Shown here piece by piece: positions 21,251 through 34,204 of a stretch of 64,000 nucleotides of DNA. The notes under the pieces are model-generated. The model did not search any database and was not told the DNA's origin. It saw only the letters and a program-made list of their open reading frames with translations. The DNA is from Colletes latitarsis (taxonomy: Eukaryota; Arthropoda; Insecta; Hymenoptera; Colletidae): the NCBI RefSeq assembly GCF_051014445.1, contig NC_135146.1, positions 3,968,001-4,032,000 of the forward strand, written 5' to 3'. Both the position numbers and the translations under genes were made by a program. Each line of letters opens with the position of its first letter. Positions within the stretch are counted from its first letter, which is position 1.

Positions 21251-22901
21251 TGTTAGAATACTAAGGGTTCTAACGTGGGTCCGGACGAAGGAATAGACTG
21301 GTAGAGATATAGTTACAGGTATCAATTAGGTTTTCTTATTTTTATTACAAACAAAGACGTAACAAAACTAAAAAATACAATTTTATGGAAAACGAAATAA
21401 GGAAATTAAACGCAGTTTTGACGTCGGCTCGTTTCAGCCCTTTCACGTCCCCTTTGGCGTTACTGTTGTGGCTTTCTGTAACAAAAGTTTACGGAAAGTG
21501 TAAATATCTTAAATTCGGACACGTTGTCACGTTTAGACGCTTACCTCGCGTTCCAAGCGACAATATATTGTGCTTGGATGGAGAAGCTAACTGCTGATTC
21601 GCGTAGTAATTAATGGACAGTATTAATTTGTTTTTTGGTCGGTGATATTTGAATTAAATGATATCACCGATGCGTGCAACCGGACAGACGAAGTTTTCCT
21701 CGTTTCTGTCGAGTTAGCTAAGCGTTGCAACGGACGAGCCCCAAATGGAGGTTGTGAGGCTCCAAGAGGACTATTTCCCGCGAGCACGCTCACCGTGCGG
21801 GTGGCGTGGGACGCTGACGCAAGAAAACTCCTTGCCTAGTGCGGCTACCTCGACGGCGGCTCCACAGGAGCAGCCTACGGCCTGCCGGAATAGGGTGGAG
21901 GGGCGCTTCAAGCAACTCCAACCACCCTTCGGACACTACACAGTTACGGGTAGTGGGTGGAGATGTGGAAGGGAGGCCCTTCGAACCCTTTACTCCACCG
22001 TACGCTGTACTCTACACTGGTACAACCGACGGGTTTCGGAGTGGGTTCTCTGATCCCGTTTAGCTCGGTGAGGTCACCACTAGGCGATACCGGTATATCG
22101 GTATCTACCTTCCGGTTGCTCCGTCGCCGTATAGCAAAGGGTGGGTCGTCGAAACCTTAACTCCACCGATCGGTGCACACTACACTGGTACAACCGACGG
22201 GTTTCGGAGTGGGTTCTCTGATCCCGTTTAGCTCGGTGAGGTCACCACTAGGCGATACCGGTATATCGGTATCTACTCCCCAGTGACTTCAACCTTTAGC
22301 TTTAAGGGACTCAATGTACTCAGTACTGAGTCCCTAACGGAGCGGTCGCGGCAACGTCTGCAACGTTAAATCACCTTCCTGCGTCCGCAGTCGCTTCACG
22401 CGCGGCGTGAGATGCGAACTGCTACAACGTCAGGCAGATTTTCTCGAAAGTATCTGTTGTCGTGAGACAAGATTTCCTAATTTCAAATTGTCCTAAAATC
22501 TTTCATAGAACGTGCGTAATACAAGTTCTTTGGAGCGCGTACTTGTGACGGAGAGGATCGATAAAGCCGTGTGAAAATCAGCGAGGATCGCCAGGCGAAG
22601 ACCGTGCCGCGCCGCGCAGGCGCGGTGCGGCTACGATTTCGGCTACAGACCTCTTTCTTCAATTAATAGGTCGTTTCTCTCTCTCTCGGTGCTAACGACA
22701 CAATACCTTTGGAAACAGGTGTTCGAATGTAATGTGTGAACGAAGATAGCAAGCAAAAACCCGTAAACAGCCGCGATTTTGATTGTCTGTAGACCGAAGG
22801 AATTCGGCGTTAGCCCGACCATCTAGACAATGCGTACACAGAACTAGCATTAGGAATCGCGACCGAGTTTTTTCCCCTCGGACGAACGCGATAGTTAAAC
22901 A
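21251..22901 (+). repeat. Long solo LTR II (1651 bp), diverged
   Basis: The ends TGTTAGAATA and AGTTAAACA resemble those of solo LTR I, and the copy is flanked by the 5-bp duplication AGTAT (21246-21250, 22902-22906). It holds an internal tandem repeat near 22013-22277. No retrotransposon protein domain is seen, and the short open frames inside are not convincing genes. Strand is relative to LTR I. Confidence 0.7.
22013..22277. repeat. Direct repeat, 178-bp spacing, inside solo LTR II
   Basis: The segment starting TACACTGGTACAACCGACGG at 22013 recurs at 22191 and stays nearly identical for about 87 bp, through GGTATATCGGTATCTAC. Confidence 0.85.
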
Positions 22902-23649
22902 AGTATGCTAGTAAGTAAGCAGTAAGATACAAGGCAAGCAGTTAGCTAGTACGCTAACAGGAACCTAGTAAGGGAGCACTATGCTAGTACGCAAGCATTA
23001 AGCTATAACGAATACAGTTAGCTAGTAAGAAAGCCGTATGCTAGTAAACATGCAGCAAGCTAGCAAGCAACATGTATGCAAGTAAGCAAGTAGCTGTCTA
23101 GTAAGATAGCAATTAGCTAGTAAGGAAGCAGTATGCCAGAAAGCCAGCAGTAGGCTAGTAAGCAAGCAGCAATATAGTAAGCAAGCAATAAGCTAGAAAG
23201 CAAGGAGCTGACTAGCAAGAAAGCAATTATCTAGTAAGAAAGCAGTATGCCAGTATACCAGCAGTTAGCTCAAAGGCAAGCTGCAAGCTAGCAAGCAAGG
23301 AGCAAGGTTAGTAAGCAAGGAGTAAGCGAGTAAGCTAGCAGCAAGCTAGTAAGCGAGGAGGAAGCTAGTAAGGAAGCAGTACGCTATTAAGCGTGCAGTA
23401 AGCTAGAAAGCAAGCAGTGTCCTAGTAAGCGAGGAGGAAGCTCGTAAGGACGCAGTAAACGAGTAAGCTAACTGTAATCTTGCAAGCAAGCAGTAAGCTA
23501 GTAGGCAAACAGTGAGGCAGCAAGAAAGCAGTATCCTAGTAAGCAAGCAGTAAGCCAGTATATCAGTAGTAAGCACGAAAGCAAGCTGCAATCTAGCAAG
23601 CAAGCAGGGAGCGAGAATGCTAGCAGTAAGATAGTAAGCAAGCAGTAAT

Positions 23650-24397
23650 CTAGTAAGCAAGAAGCGAGATAGTAAGCTAGCATTAAGCTAGAAAGCAAGC
23701 AGAGAGCGATTATGCGTGCAGTAACCAAGAAAGCAAGCAGCAGCCCAGCAGGAAAATCTTTGGCTATTCAGCATGCAGTAATCTAGTATGCAAGCAGTGA
23801 ACTAGTAAGCAAGAAGCTGGCTAGTATGAAAGCGGTTAGCTAGTAACAAATCAGTATGCTAGAAAGCAGGCAGTCAGCTTGAAAGCACGCAGTAAGCTAC
23901 TATGGTAGCAGTACGCTACTTAGCAAGCAGTAGGCTAGAAAACAAGCAGCAAGCTAGTCAGCAAGCAGTAAGCTAGAAAACAAGCAGTAGGATAGTAAGC
24001 ATGTAATGACCGAGCATGCTAGCAGTAAGCTAGTAAGCAAGCAGTGAGCTAGTAAGCGACCAGTAAGCTAGTAAGCGAGCAGAGATCTAGTAAGGGAGCA
24101 GAATGCTAGTAAACAAGCTGTATGCTAGTAAGCACGCAGTAAGCTAGAAAGCAACTAGTAAGCTAGTATGCAAGCAGCAGGCTATTAAGAAGGCTGTTAG
24201 ATAGTAAGAGAGTATAGGCTATTATGCAAGCAGTAAGCTAGTAAGCATGTGGTGAGCTAGTAAGCATGCAGTGGGCTAGTATGCGAGGAGGAAGCTGGAA
24301 AGGAAGCAGTTTGATAGTAAGCAAACCCTAGCCTAGTAAGCAACCAGTAAGGAAGTAAGCAAGCAATGAGCTAGTAAGCTAGGAGGGAGTTAGTAAG
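23650..24397. repeat. Duplicated 748-bp segment of satellite, copy 1
   Basis: This segment is nearly identical to 25982-26729, sharing rare variants such as the GCAGCCCAGCAGGAAAAT stretch. Confidence 0.85.
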
Positions 24398-25981
24398 GAA
24401 ACAGTATGCTAGTAAGCATGCAGCAAGCTAGTAAGCAACCAGTAAGATAGTAAGGAAGCATTCGGCTAGCAAGAGAGCAGGAAGTTTGTAAGAAAGCTGT
24501 AAGTTAGGAAGAAAGCAGGAATGTGGAAAGGAAGCAGTTAGGTAGCAATCAAGCAGTAAGCTAATAAGCAAGGGATAAGGTTGTAAGCAAGCAGCAGGAT
24601 AATCAGAAAGGAGTTAGCTAGTAAGAAAGCAGAATGCAAGTTTGCAAGCAGTAAGCGACTAAGCTAACAGTAACATATTAAGCTAGCAGTAATCTAGTAA
24701 GCAAGCAGTGACCTATTACGCATGCAGGAAGCTAGTAAGAATGCAGTGAGCTAGCATGCAAGCAGGAAGCTAGTAAGCAAGCAGTATGCTAATAAGGAAG
24801 CAGAAAGCTAGTAAGCAACGAGTGAGCTAATAAGCAAACAATAGGCTGGTGAGAAAGCAGTTATCTAGTAAGGAAGTGAAAGCTAGTAAGCAAGCAGTAA
24901 GTTAGTAAGCAAGCATTGAGCTAATAAGCGGGCAGGACGGTAGTAAGCAAGCATTATGCTGGAAATCAAGCAGCAGGATGGCGGGAGTGCTTTTGCTATT
25001 CAACAAGCAGTAAACTAGTAAGCAAGCTGTAAGCTAGTTAGAAAGCTTAAAGCTAGTAACGAAGCAGTAAGCTAGAAAGCATGCAGCAGGCTAGTAAGCA
25101 AACAGTAAGCGAGTAAGCTAGCAGGAAGCTAGTAAACAAGCAGTGAGCTAGTAAGCGAGCAGGAAGCCAGTAAGGAAAGCAGCAAGCTAGTAAGGAGGCA
25201 GTAAACTAGTAAGCAAGCAGTGAGCTACTTAGAAAGCTTAAAGCTAGTAACGAAGCAGTAAGCTAGAAAGCATGCTGCAGGCTAGTAAGCAAGCAGTAAG
25301 CGAGTAAGCTAGCAGTAAGCTAGTATGCTAGTAGTCTAGTAAGCAAACAGTGAGTTAGTAAGCGAGCAGGAAGCTAGTAAGAAAAGAGTATGCTAGTAAG
25401 CGTGGAGGGAGCTAGAAAGCAACCAGTATGCTAGAAAGCATGCTGCAGGCAAGTATGAAAGCGGTTAACTAGTAAGAATGCAGTACGCGAGTAAGCAATC
25501 TGTAAGCAAGTAAGTGAGGCGTAAGCTAGTAACGAAGCAGTAAGCGAGTAAGCTAGCAGTAAACTGGAAAGCAAGCAGCAAGCTAATTAGCAAGCAGTGA
25601 TCAAGTAAGCCAGCAGGGCGCTAGTAAGTATGGAGCATGCTAGTAAGCAAGCAGTCAGCTTGTAAGCGAGCACGGAGCTAGTAAGGGTGCAGAGTGCTAG
25701 TTTGCAAGCAGTAAGCTAGTAAGCAACCAGTAGGCTAGTAAGCAAGGAGTAAGCGAGTAAGCTAGTAGCAAGCTGGTAAGCGAGGAGGAAGCTAGTAAGA
25801 AAGCAGTATGCTAGTAGGCGTGCAGTTAGCTTGACAGCTCGCAGCAGGCTAGTAAGCCAGCAGTGAGCTAGTAGACAAGAAGTGAGCTAGTATGCGATCA
25901 GGAAGCTAGTAGGGAAGCAGTTTGCTAATAAGCAAGCAGTAAGCTAGAAAGCAAGCAGCAAGCTAGTAGGCAATCAGTGAG

Positions 25982-26729
25982 CTAGTAAGCAAGAAGTGAG
26001 ATAGTAAGCTAGCATTAAGCTAGAAAGCAAGCAGAGAGCGATTATGCGTGCAGTAACCAAGAAAGCAAGCAGCAGCCCAGCAGGAAAATATTTGGCTATT
26101 CACCATGCAGTAATCTAGTATGCAAGCAGTGAACTAGTAAGCAAGAAGCTGGCTAGTATGGAAGCGGTTAGCTAGTAACAAATCAGTATGCTAGAAAGCA
26201 GGCAGTCAGCTTGAAAGCACGCAGTAAGCTACTATGGTAGCAGTACGCTACTTAGCAAGCAGTAGGCTAGAAAACAAGCAGCAAGCTAGTCAGCAAGCAG
26301 TAAGCTAGAAAACAAGCAGTAGGATAGTAAGCATGTAATGACCGAGCATGCTAGCAGTAAGCTAGAAAGCAAGCAGTGAGCTAGTAAGCGACCAGTAAGC
26401 TAGTAAGCGAGCAGAGATCTAATAAGGGAGCAGAATGCTAGTAAACAAGCTGTATGCTAGTAAGCAAGCAGTAAGCTAGAAAGCAACTAGTAAGCTAGTA
26501 TGCAAGCAGCAGGCTATTAAGAAGGCTGTTAGATAGTAGGAAAGTATAGGCTATTATGCAAGCAGTAAGCTAGTAAGCATGTGGTGAGCTAGTAAGCATG
26601 CAGTGGGCTAGTATGCGAGGAGGAAGCTGGAAAGGAAGCAGTTTGATAGTAAGCAAACCCTAGCCTAGTAAGCAACCAGTAAGGAAGTAAGCAAGCAATG
26701 AGCTAGTAAGCTAGGAGGGAGTTAGTAAG
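25982..26729. repeat. Duplicated 748-bp segment of satellite, copy 2
   Basis: This is the partner of 23650-24397, offset 2332 bp, in the same orientation. Confidence 0.85.
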
Positions 26730-29700
26730 CAAGCTGTAAGCGTGTGAGCTAGCCGTAAGCTGGTAAGCAAGCAGTGAGCTAGTCGGCGAGGAGGAAGCTA
26801 GAAAGGAGGCAGTATGATAGTAAGCAAGCTGTACGCTAGTAAGCAACCAGTAATCTTGTCAGCAAGCAGCAGGCTAGTCAGAAAGATGCTACCAAGTAAG
26901 AAAGCCGTATGCTAGTAAGCAAGCTATGCGCTATGGAGCTAGCCGTAAGCTGGTAAGCAAGCAGTGAGCTAGTCGGCGAGGAGGAAGCTAGAAAGGAGGC
27001 AGTATGATAGTAAGCAAGCCGTGCGCTAGTAAGCAACCAGTAAGCTTGTAGGCAACCAGTAAGAGAGTAAGCAAGCAATTAGCTAGTAAGCAAGTAGTAA
27101 GCTAGTAAGCAAGCAGTAAGCTGGTGAGAAAGCTGTTAGTTAGTAAGCAAGTAGTAAGCTAGTAAGCAAGCAGTGAGATAGTAAGCGAGCAGGGAGCTGG
27201 TAGGAAAGCAATTATCTACTAAGGAAGCTGTAGGATAATACGCAAGCGGTGGACTAATTAGCGAGGAGGAAGCTAGTGAGCAAGCAGTTAGCGAGTACGC
27301 TAGCAGTAAGCAAGTAAGCCAGCAGTGAGCTAGTAAGCGAGTAGGGAATTAGTAACAAAGCAGTAATCTAGTAACTAACCATTAAGGCAGTAAGCAAGCA
27401 GTGAGCTTGTATGCAAACAGGAAGCTAGTAAGGAAGCAGTAAACCACAAAGCAAACAGCAGGCAATTAAGCAAGCAGTAAGCGAGTAAGCTAGCAGTAAG
27501 CTACTAAGCAAGCTGTAATCTAGCAAGCAACGAGTGAGCCATTGAGCATGCAGTAAACTAGTAAGCATGCTGGAAGCTAGTAAAAAAGCAGTTAGCTAGT
27601 AGCAAAGCCGTAAGATTGTAAGCAAGCTGGTGGCTAGTCAGATAGCAGTTAGCTAGTAAAGTAGGCTGTGTCCTAGCATGCTACCAGTAAACTAGAAAGT
27701 AAGCAGTAATCTAGTAAGCAAGCTGTGAGCTAGTGAGCAAGCAGAACGCTAGTAACTTAGCAGTGGGCTAGTGAGCTAGCAAGCAAGCAGTAAATGATTA
27801 AGCTAGCAGTATGCTATTAAGCCAGAAGTAAGATACTAAGCAAGCAGTAAGCTAGGAAGCAAGCAGCAGGCTAGTAAGCAAGCGGAAAGCGTGTGAGCTA
27901 GCAGTAAGATAGTAAGCGAGGAGAAAGCTGGTAAGGAAGCATTATGCTAGTAAGCAAGCAGTGAGCTAGAAAGCAGGCAACAAGCATGAACGCATGCAGT
28001 AAGCGAGTGTGCTAGCTGTAAGATAGTAAGTAAGCAGTAATCTAATAAGCAAGCACTAAGTTAGAAAGCAAGCAGTAAGCTACTAACCAAACAAAAAGCT
28101 GGTAAGCATGCAGTGAGCTAGTAGGCGAGCAGGGAGCTGGTAAGGAAGCAGTAAGCTAGAAAGCAAGCAGCAATCCAGTAAGCAAGCAGTAAACTACAAT
28201 GCAAGTAGAAGGCTAGTAAGAACGCAGAAGCTAGTAACAAGCAGTACGCTGGTGGACAAACAGTAAGATAGTATGCAAGCAGCGAGGTATTAAGCAAGTA
28301 GTAAGCTAGTAGGAAAGCAATTAGCTAGTAAGAAAGCAGTATGCTAGTAAGCAAGCTGTAAGCTAGAAAGCGAGCAGCTGGCTGTTATGCAAGCAGTAAG
28401 CGAGTAAGAAAGCAGTATGCTAGTAAGCAAGCTGTGAGCTAGTAAGCGAGCAGGGAGCTTGACAGGAAGCATTATGCTTGTAAGCAAGCTGTAAGCTAGT
28501 AAGCGAGCCGGGACCTAGTAAGGGAGCAGAATGCTAGTAAGCTAGCTGTAAGCTACTATGGAACCAGTAAGCTAGTAAACAAGCAGGAACCTAGTGAGGA
28601 AGCAGGGTGCTAGTCAGCAAGATGGAGGCTAGTAAGCATGCAGTAAGCGAGCATGCTAGCAGTAAGCTAGTAACCAAGCTGTGTGCTAGTATGCGAGCAG
28701 GAAGCTAGTAAGGATGCAGTATGCTAGTTAGGAAGCAGTAAGCTAGTAAGAAAGCAGTTAGCTAGTAAGGAAGCGGTATGCCAATCAGCAAGCAATATTC
28801 CAGAAAGCAAGCAGCAAACTAGGAAATACGCAGTAGGCAAAAATACAAGGAGCTGGCTAGTATGCAAGCAGTAAGCGAGGAAACTAGCAGTAAGCTAGTA
28901 AGCAAGCAGTAATCTACTAAGCAAGCAGTGAGCTAGTAAGCAAGTAGTAACCTAGCAAGCAAGCTGTAAGCTAGTAAGCAAGCAGTAAACTAGCAAGCAA
29001 GCAGTAATCTTGTATGTAAGCAGTGGACTAGAAAGCGAGCAGCGAGCTAGTAGGCGTGGAGGGAGCCAGTAACAAAGTAGTAATCTAGTTATCAAGCGGT
29101 ATACTGGTTAGAAAGCAGTTGGCTAGTAAGCAAGTAGTAAGCTGGTAAGGATGCAGTATCTTTGTGAATATGCAGTGGGCTAGTAAGCGAGCAGGGAGCT
29201 AGTATGGGTGCAGTATGCTAGTAGGCAAACTGTAAGCTAGTAAGTAACCAGTAGGCCAGTAAGCAAGCAGTAAGCTGGCATGATAGGAATTATCTTGTAA
29301 GCAAGCAGTAAGCTAGTATGCAAGCAGTGTGCTAGTAAGCAAGCTGTAAGCTGGCATGAAAGCAATTAGCTTGTAAGCAAGCTGTAAGCTAGTATGCGAG
29401 CAGTGTTCTAGTACGAGAGGAGAAAGCTCGTAAGGAAGCAGTAAGCTAGTATGCAAGCAGTGTGCTAGTAAGCAAGCTGTAAGCTGGCATGAAAGCAATT
29501 AGCTTGTAAGCAAGCTGTAAGCTAGTATGCGAGCAGTGTTCTAGTACGAGAGGAGAAAGCTCGTAAGGAAGCAGTAAGCGAGTAAGCTAGCCGTAAGCTT
29601 GTAAGCAAGCAGTAAGCTAGCAGGCAAGCAGTGAGGTAGAAAACGAGCTGCAAGCTAGTGAGCAAGTATTATGCCAGTAAGCAAGTAGTAAGCTAATAAG

Positions 29701-30404
29701 CCAGCAGTAACCTGATAAGCAAGCCGGAGGCGAGTATGCTAGCTGTAAGCTGGTAAGTAACATGTAAGCTTGTAAGCAAGCAGTAAACTGGCTTGAAAGG
29801 AATTAGCTTGTAAGCAAGCAGTGACCTAGTAAGCGAGCAGGAAGCTAGTAAGGAAGCATTAGGAAGGTAAGCAAGCAGCAAGCTAGTAAGCGAGCATGGT
29901 AATAGTGTGAGAGCAGAATGCTAGTAAGCTAGCAGTAAGCTATTAATGATCCAGTATGCTATTAAGCAAGCAAGGTGCTAGCAAGGAAGCATTATGCTAG
30001 TAAGCAAGCAGCAAGCTAGTAAGCAAGCATCAAGCTAGTAGGCAAGCAGGTGGCTAGTAAGCATGCAGTAAGCGGGTATGCTAGCAGTGAGCTAGTAAGA
30101 AAGCAGTATTCCAGTAAGCAAGCAGTAAGCTAGAATGCATGGAGCAAGCTAGTAAGCCAGCAGTAAGCTAGGAAGCGAGCAGAGATCTAGTAATGGGGCA
30201 AAATGCTAGCAAGCAAGCAGTAGGCTAGCAAGCAACCAGTAAGCTAGCAAGCAAGCAGGAAGCTAATAAGGAAGCAGTATGCTAGAAAGCAAGCAGCGGG
30301 CTAGTAAGCAAGCAGTAAGCTAGTAAGCGAGCAGGAAGCTACTAAGGAAGCAGTATGGTAGTAAGCACTCTGTAAGCTAGTAAAAAAGCAGTAAGTTATG
30401 GAGG

Positions 30405-32726
30405 GCGGTGTACTGGTGGTCGGACGCGATCGCGGAGTTGCGGGTCGCGACTGTCCGCGCCCGACGCCAGTACACCCGCGCGCGCCGTCGTCAACGTACA
30501 GGCGACGGCGTGGCGCGAGCGAGGGCAGCTGATGACCTGTATGGAGCATACCGCGTGGCGCGGGTTGCTCTGCAGGTCGCCATCAAACGGGCCAAGACCC
30601 AGGCATGGAAGGAGCTCCTCCAGACCCTTGATGACGATCCATGGGGGCGCCCATATAAGGTGGTGCTGAATAAGCTCCGCCCGTGGGCGCCCCCCGTCAC
30701 CGAGGGTCTTGACCCCCGGCTGCTGGAGGACGTGGTCAATACACTCTTCCCAATTGGGGAGAGGGGACCGCGTCCTCCGGCGGCGGCGGCTGTCCCAGTG
30801 GAGTGGACGGCCGAGCTGGGGGTCACGCAGGAGGAGCTGGCAGCGGCCATCAGACGGCTCGGGGTTCGTAACACGGCCCCGGGTCCGGATGGTGTGCCCG
30901 GCCGGGTTTGGGTCTTGACCCAGGGCGTCCTTGGGGCCGACCTCAGGCGGTTGTTCGACCGCTGCCTGAGGGACGGGCGATTCCCCCCCAGTTGGAAGGT
31001 GGCGAGGATGGTCCTCCTCCGGAAGGAGGGTCGGCCCGCGGAGTCTCCCTCCGCATACCGGCCCATTTGTCTCCTCGACGAGGTGGGCAAGCTCTTCGAG
31101 CGTGTGATTGCTGCCCGCCTCGTCGAGCACCTGTCGCGGGGTGATCCCGGTCTGGCCGACTGCCAGTTCGGTTTCCGGGGGGGCCGATCGACTATCGACG
31201 CGATAGGTCGTGTGAGGGCCCCCTCGGAGGCGGCCGTCTCCCGGGGAGGGGTGACATTGGCAATATCCAAGGATATTGCCAATGCCTTTATCACCCTCCC
31301 CTGGGAAGAGATAAGGAGGGGGCTCGAATATCATCGAGTCCCCCCTTGTCTCAGGGCGGTCGTCGGGGATTATCTGCGCGGCAGGTGGATCGAGTATCCG
31401 GGCCGGGATGGTGATATGCGGAGGGAGGTGTACTGCGGTGTTCCGCAGGGGTCGGTCCTCGGGCCACTCCTGTGGAACATCGCGTACGACTCGGTGTTGC
31501 GGGCCGGCCTCCCCGACGGCGTCAGCACGGTGTGTTATGCGGATGACACACTGGTGCTGGCCGTCGGGGCGCACTGGGGGAGGGCCATGCGTCGCGCGGA
31601 GGAGGGGTCGCAACGCGTCGTCGACCGGATCAGGGGGATGGGGATGACGGTGGCGGTCCATAAGACCGAGGTGATTGCGTTTCATTCACCTCGGCAGGAT
31701 CCGCCACCCCCTCTGATTCGGGTGGGTGGGGCTGACATCGAGGTGAAGCCCCAGACCAGGTATCTGGGGCTGATCCTCGATAGCCACTGGCGTTTCGAGA
31801 AGCATTTCCGCTGCCTGGTCCCCCGGTTGGAAAGGATGGTTGCGGCTCTGGGCCGAATCCTGCCCAACCTGGGGGGCCCGGCGGGCCGAGTTCGTCGCCT
31901 CTATGTGGCAATGGTCCAGTCGGTGGCCCTATACGGGGCCCCCGTCTGGGCGGACGACCTGGCTGCCTCCCGGCGCAGCATGACTATGCTGCGTCGGGTG
32001 CAGAGGCGCATGGCGCTCAGGGTCGTCCGCGGGTATCGGACCATGTCACATGAGGCGGCGACGGTTCTAGCGGGGATGCCGCCCATGGACCTGCTCGCGC
32101 GGTCGCACGCGGTGATGTACCGGCACCGCGTCGACCGTCGCGCGGGGGTGGGGGCGGTCCCGGGCGGGCAGGAGCCTGCTTGGGGCGATTTGAAGCGCCA
32201 GGCCCGGCAGTCCGTGTTGCTCGCGTGGCAGGAGCGGCTGGCTCTGCCAACCGCGGGGCACCGGACTGTCGGGGCTGTTCGGCCACTCCTGAAGGAGTGG
32301 CTGGACAGAGGCCATGGCAGCCTCACCTACCGGCTGGCACAGGTATTTTCCGGGCATGGCAGCTTCCGAAGATACCTGTGCCGGATAGGGAAGGAGCCGA
32401 CGGCGCGTTGCTGCCACTGCGACGCTGAGCAAGACACGGCGGATCATACCCTGGAGGTATGCCCCGCGTGGGAGGGGGAGCGCCGTGTCCTGGTCGGCGT
32501 CGTCGGGCGGGATGTCTCGCTGCCGGGCGTGGTGCGCGCCATGCTCGGCAGCGAGGAGAAGTGGAGGGCCGTGGCCTCCTTCTGCGAGAACGTAATGTTG
32601 CAGAAGGAGGCCGCGGGGAGGGAGCGCGAGCTTCAGCGGCGCGCAGAAGCTCGCGCTCGTGCGGTGGCCCGAGGTCGTCGTCCGGTCGCGAGGCGTCGCG
32701 GGCGGCCGCCTCGGCGTGGCGGATGA
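30405..32726 (+). pseudogene. R1-clade ORF2 (reverse transcriptase), open but 5'-truncated
   Basis: About 770 codons are open to the TGA at 32724-32726. No ATG stands at the beginning; the codon at 30408 is GTG and the frame simply enters from the truncation. Visible motifs are: the linker YWWSDAIAELR, RT motif 1-2 region KVARMVLLRKEGRP, motif A AISKDIANAF, motif B VPQGSVLGPLLWN, motif C CYADDTLVLAVG with catalytic Asp pair, and a C-terminal CCHC motif. The endonuclease domain and ORF1 are missing. Motif A has Lys before the catalytic Asp where other copies have Leu, caused by inversion of the centre of a hairpin (31255-31284). The open frame suggests a fairly recent insertion. Confidence 0.85.
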
Positions 32727-33210
32727 CCTAGGCTGGGAGGGGGGTCCTGAGGGGACCCCCCTCCCGCCAGGCGGCGCCGGGTCGGACCGGTTGGGGGTAG
32801 GAGTGCCGCCCCCTACCGGTCCGACGCAAGGGGAGGCACCCTCGGCGGTCTGGTGCGGCCATGAACGCCCGGCCGCCGAGGGGTGGAAACGGGGTCGCGG
32901 GCGGTTGCGAGTTGGGGCTCGCAGCCGCCACTAAACGCGGCCCCGTCCCGCCGCTATGAGGCAGTGTGTCTACTGGGGGGACCGATTGTCCCCCCGGGGG
33001 ATGGGCGCGAAAGCGCGGGCACGGGGAGGATACCGGAAGAATGCTTCGAGCGATTCCCGGTATCCTCCCAAAGCGTGCCGAAGGGTCACCGTGGGGTTTT
33101 TAGTGGGTAGGTCCCGCGCCTGTCGTTGTACGGGCGCGGGGAATCCCACACACCCCTCCCACCTCTCCCCAAGGAGGTGGGAGGGAGTCTTTCGAAGATT
33201 TTCCCCACGA

Positions 33211-33245
<35 letters not shown>
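32727..33245 (+). other. 3' UTR and poly(A) of R1-clade copy E
   Basis: It matches the 3' UTRs of copies B, C and D and carries the same stem-loops. It ends in about 34 A residues, and no AATAAA signal is seen just before the tail. Confidence 0.8.
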
Positions 33246-33248
<3 letters not shown>

Positions 33249-34204
33249 AGCTAGCAGTAAGCTAGTAAGCAAGCAGTAATCTAGTAAGCAAGCAGTGAGC
33301 TAGTAAGCAAGCAGGAAGCTAGTAAGTACCCAGTAAGCTAGTAAGCAAGCGCTAAGCTAGTAAGCAACCAGTTAGTTAGTAAGGGAGCAGTAATCTGGTA
33401 AGAAAGCAGTAAAATAGTAAGCAAGCATCATGCTAGTAAGATAGCAATTAGCTGGCAAGAAAGCAGTTCGCTAGTAATTAAGTCTTAAGCTAGGAAGTAA
33501 GCAGTAATCTAGTAAGCAAGCATTGAGCTAGTAAGCGAGGAGGATGCTAGTAAGGATGCAGTTATATATGAGCAATCAGTAAGCTAGTAAACAACAAGTA
33601 TGCTAGTAAGCAAGAAGTAAGCAAGTAAGCAAGCGCTAAGTTAGTATGCAAGCATTGAGGTAGTAAGCGTGGAGGAAGCTGGTAAGCAAGTAGTTAGCTA
33701 GAAAGCAAGCAGTAAGCTAGCAAGCAACGACTAAGCTTATAAGCAATCAGCACGCTAGTAAGGAAGTAGTTATCTAGTAAGAACGCAGTAAGCTAGAATG
33801 GAAGAAGTGAGGTAGTAAGCGATCAGTAAGCGAGAAAGCAAGCAGCAAGCTAGTAAGCAAGCAGTAAGCTAGTAAGCGAACAGGGATATAGTAAGGGGGC
33901 AGAATGCTAGTAAGCAAGCCGTAGGCTAGCAAGCAACCAGTATGGTAGTAAGCAAGCAGGGAGCTAGTAAGGATGCAGTATGCTAGAAAGGAAGCAGCGG
34001 GCTGGTAAGCAAGCAGTAAGCGAGTAGGTTAGCAGTAAGCTAGTAAGCAAGCAGTAAGCTAGTAAGCGAGCAGGAAGCTAGTAAGGAAGCAGTAGGCTAG
34101 AAAGCAATTAGCGGGCTGGTAAGCAAGCAGTAAGCGAGTAGATTAGCAGTAAGCTAGTAAGCAAGCAGTTAGCTAGTATGCAAGCAATTAGCTAGTAAGC
34201 AAGC
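33246..34204. repeat. 19-bp minisatellite block 6
   Basis: The 19-bp tandem repeat lies between the poly(A) of copy E and solo LTR III. No gene is seen. Confidence 0.92.

Larger units (their letters stand above)
22902..30402. repeat. 19-bp minisatellite block 5 (largest, 7.5 kb)
   Basis: This is the longest uninterrupted stretch of the 19-bp array. It contains several larger duplications: 23650-24397 matches 25982-26729, 26751 onward recurs at 26941 (190 bp), and 29315 onward recurs at 29448 (133 bp). No gene or transposon is seen inside; leucine-rich minus-strand frames are artefacts of the repeat. Confidence 0.92.
30403..33245 (+). mobile_element. R1-clade non-LTR retrotransposon E, 5'-truncated
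   Basis: This copy on the plus strand starts inside ORF2, at the point equal to about 52080 in the longer copy D. It continues through the complete RT and C-terminal region, a 3' UTR (32727-33211) and a poly(A) of about 34 bases (33212-33245). It lies in 19-bp satellite on both sides. No clear target-site duplication could be picked out, as the flanking satellite repeats itself. Confidence 0.88.

Noticed and set aside
30408..32726. A complete stand-alone RT gene
   Set aside because: The apparent first codon is GTG at a truncation point; the sequence is the 3' part of a transposon ORF2 lacking its endonuclease.
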